From the NCBI GenBank assembly GCA_965197565.1, contig CBDANK010000003.1, forward strand, positions 992,001 to 1,056,000: 64,000 nucleotides of DNA, written 5' to 3'. This DNA comes from G963667675 sp965197565 (GTDB taxonomy: Bacteria > Chloroflexota > Dehalococcoidia > Lucifugimonadales > UBA3495). The notes below the pieces were generated by a model, which was not told the DNA's origin, made no database searches, and worked only from the letters and a program-made list of their open reading frames with translations. Positions 62,455 to 64,000 of this stretch are shown here, piece after piece; position 1 is the stretch's first letter, and the number at the start of each line of letters is the position of its first letter. Made by a program: the position numbers and the translations under genes.

Positions 62455-63045
62455 ATGACGCAGCGGAGACTAGCCGCCCCAAACTCTGTGCGTGTGTTGC
62501 ACGAGCCGTTCCCTTATTTCACAGCCACCGCTATACTGGACCAGGATTTCATTTCGTCCCTTCTATGCTGGTTTGAAGCTGAGGCCTCCTGGAAGCTGGT
62601 TGAAACGGATTTCTACGAGCAACACGAGCTCGAACTGCGCGGGGACGAGCCAAAGGGGCCCTTAGATTACTTGACCAACCGGAGCTTCTTGGAGAGAGTA
62701 CGCACAGAGGCCTGCCGCTTGTTCGGAGCACCATTTTCCGAACGAGTGGAATGGGCCGTTCACAAGCTTTTACCTGGTCAAAGAATCCGGATCCACAATG
62801 ACTTGCTCGATGGTGGAGAGACACATCGTGTGATGCTCCACATGAATCGCGGGTGGAGTTTGTCCAAGGGCGGATTTCTCATTTTTTTCAATGGCCCGGA
62901 CCCTGCAGACGTCCACCGAATCTTAATGCCCCTGAATGGTAGCCTCGTCGGGTTCGAGATTTCAGAGAAATCGAGTCATGCAGTCTCTCTGGTCCTCGAC
63001 GGCGAACGGTTTGCGATTGTGTATTCGCTTTACGCCAGTAGTTGA
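62455..63045 (+). CDS. 2-oxoglutarate/Fe(II)-dependent oxygenase
   Basis: This 196-residue protein has the facial triad of 2OG oxygenases: H114 and D116 in RIRIHNDLL and H175 in SEKSSHAVSLV, with R185 in GERFAIVYS as a 2OG-binding residue. GGFLIFFNG in between is a core strand as in prolyl-4-hydroxylase-like enzymes. ATG at 62455 lies five bases after the radical SAM stop; a GTG at 62443 overlaps that stop. It probably hydroxylates the peptide core, either before or after crosslinking. Which residue is unknown. Confidence 0.82.
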   Translation: MTQRRLAAPNSVRVLHEPFPYFTATAILDQDFISSLLCWFEAEASWKLVETDFYEQHELELRGDEPKGPLDYLTNRSFLERVRTEACRLFGAPFSERVEWAVHKLLPGQRIRIHNDLLDGGETHRVMLHMNRGWSLSKGGFLIFFNGPDPADVHRILMPLNGSLVGFEISEKSSHAVSLVLDGERFAIVYSLYASS

Positions 63046-63046
63046 C

Positions 63047-63928
63047 ATGGACATCAGCGACACTAAGGAATACATCAGAATCACTCTCCAAAACGAGGCA
63101 GAACCCCTGTGGTTTCCACGCCTCGGCGAGCCAGTTGCTCGAGTTGCCTGGGAACGTCTGCACCGGGAAATTGGGCTAAATCCCAACTCTTACAGCACCA
63201 CGCGGCTACTTCTCAGGGACCCAAATGCCGAATATGAAATCGCCGCTTATTGCAAGCCCGGGTCAGGACAAGGAGACGATGTAACCGATGGGGGGATACC
63301 CGTCGAGAAACTTACAGCCGATTTGGTTAGACAGATAACTGACAGCGAAGTCCAGCTCTTGAGTACACACTCGATCGTAGGGGGTGTGGCTAACAAGTTG
63401 GGCGAAGCGCTTTTTTTACTAAACCTCGTGCCAACGGTATGGCCCACTGTCTGCCAACTAGTGAGGGCACTTCACGTTATCGACCCCGGCGACAACGACA
63501 TTGACGTTAGTTTCAGCGACCCATCGGTGCCCTTTAGTGTGTTTGTATCCGTGCCGCCGAGGCGGTCTGAAACAGTTACTTTAAGGATAGCAGAGGCGAT
63601 TCTTCACGAATCGATGCACCTGCACTTAACTCTGATATCCTGCATTCTACCCTTGGTACAACCGGAAGGTAGGATGCAGTATTCACCTTGGCGCGGTGAG
63701 GAGAGGGATTCCGAGGGCATCCTTCAGGCCCTATACGTCTTCAGCGTCATACGGTCGTTTCTGACCCTGCTTCTAACGACGCGATCGAAAGAGGCTGATG
63801 ACCACGTGTCAGACAGAATAGAACAAATCGAGCGCCAAATTGGGCAGGCTAGGGGTTTCCGAGAGTGCGACGAATTGACCCCCGAGGGGGCAGCGCTAGT
63901 TACCAGATTGCTGGATACATTTGAGTAA
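63047..63928 (+). CDS. HExxH-motif RiPP peptide-modification protein
   Basis: This 293-residue protein has HESMH at residues 187-191 in AEAILHESMHLHLTL and the downstream family pattern YSPWRGEERDSEGILQALYV near 212-231. These mark the HExxH proteins found with FxsB-type radical SAM enzymes; members have been described as 2-oxoglutarate-dependent peptide beta-hydroxylases rather than proteases. It begins one base after the stop of the previous gene. The cluster may continue past the window end at 64000. Function is inferred from family and context. Confidence 0.83.
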   Translation: MDISDTKEYIRITLQNEAEPLWFPRLGEPVARVAWERLHREIGLNPNSYSTTRLLLRDPNAEYEIAAYCKPGSGQGDDVTDGGIPVEKLTADLVRQITDSEVQLLSTHSIVGGVANKLGEALFLLNLVPTVWPTVCQLVRALHVIDPGDNDIDVSFSDPSVPFSVFVSVPPRRSETVTLRIAEAILHESMHLHLTLISCILPLVQPEGRMQYSPWRGEERDSEGILQALYVFSVIRSFLTLLLTTRSKEADDHVSDRIEQIERQIGQARGFRECDELTPEGAALVTRLLDTFE

Positions 63929-64000
63929 TGGGTCCGTGTGCTCGAATAGGTCTATTACCATCGAGCTAAATTTGGCACCCTCTTGCATTGCGTCCCAGAG

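Overview
The window looks like part of a bacterial chromosome of moderately high GC. Gene content (GatCA next to AsnS, HflKC-like pair, SucCD, HpcH-type aldolase, PEP-mutase-type lyase, several split ThDP decarboxylase modules, Zur-Znu operon, rnpB, a 16S gene read outwards) and protein style suggest a Chloroflexota of the Dehalococcoidia/SAR202 type. That placement is inference from content only; the 16S at 1-1460 would settle it.

Regions. (1) 1-1.6 kb: 5' part of a 16S rRNA gene on the minus strand with a near-perfect promoter. (2) 1.6-10.7 kb: tandem cupins, an amidohydrolase, an iron-type ABC permease and ATPase transcribed divergently, a DtxR-family regulator with a DtxR-like operator just upstream, and a split ThDP decarboxylase module with a degenerate extra beta subunit. 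(3) 10.7-15.1 kb: an IS5-family insertion sequence inserted exactly in the stop codon of asnS, then asnS and gatCA. (4) 15.4-24.5 kb: MFS transporter, SDR, an HcnBC/opine-oxidase-like flavoenzyme pair, and a zur-znuACB zinc operon. (5) 24.7-39.7 kb: hotdog-fold hydratases, PHP protein, second ThDP decarboxylase pair, DinB, rnpB, zinc-ribbon coiled coil protein, SbcD nuclease, SPFH pair with a repeat tail, aldolase, sucCD and a PEP-mutase-family lyase. (6) 39.8-43.5 kb: tRNA-Leu(GAG), tRNA-Cys and, after a decayed 2.3-kb element integrated in tRNA-Cys, tRNA-Leu(UAA). (7) 43.6-61.1 kb: accessory DNA: a tRNA-adjacent integrase, nested IS3/IS701 elements, IS21 and IS630 remnants, several small inverted-repeat elements, two lipoproteins sharing one signal-peptide cassette, and many frameshifted genes. 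(8) 61.1-63.9 kb: a compact four-gene peptide-modification (RiPP) cluster.

The most interesting system is the RiPP cluster: a 64-residue precursor whose C-terminus carries three aromatic-Asn-Arg triplets (YNR, HNR, HNR), a radical SAM/SPASM enzyme like those that make three-residue cyclophanes, a 2OG-Fe(II) oxygenase and an HExxH protein of the kind linked to such systems. The combination suggests a crosslinked and hydroxylated peptide product. Metal regulation is a second theme: a DtxR-like site and regulator sit beside the iron transporter genes, and a Fur/Zur-family regulator heads the zinc transporter operon.
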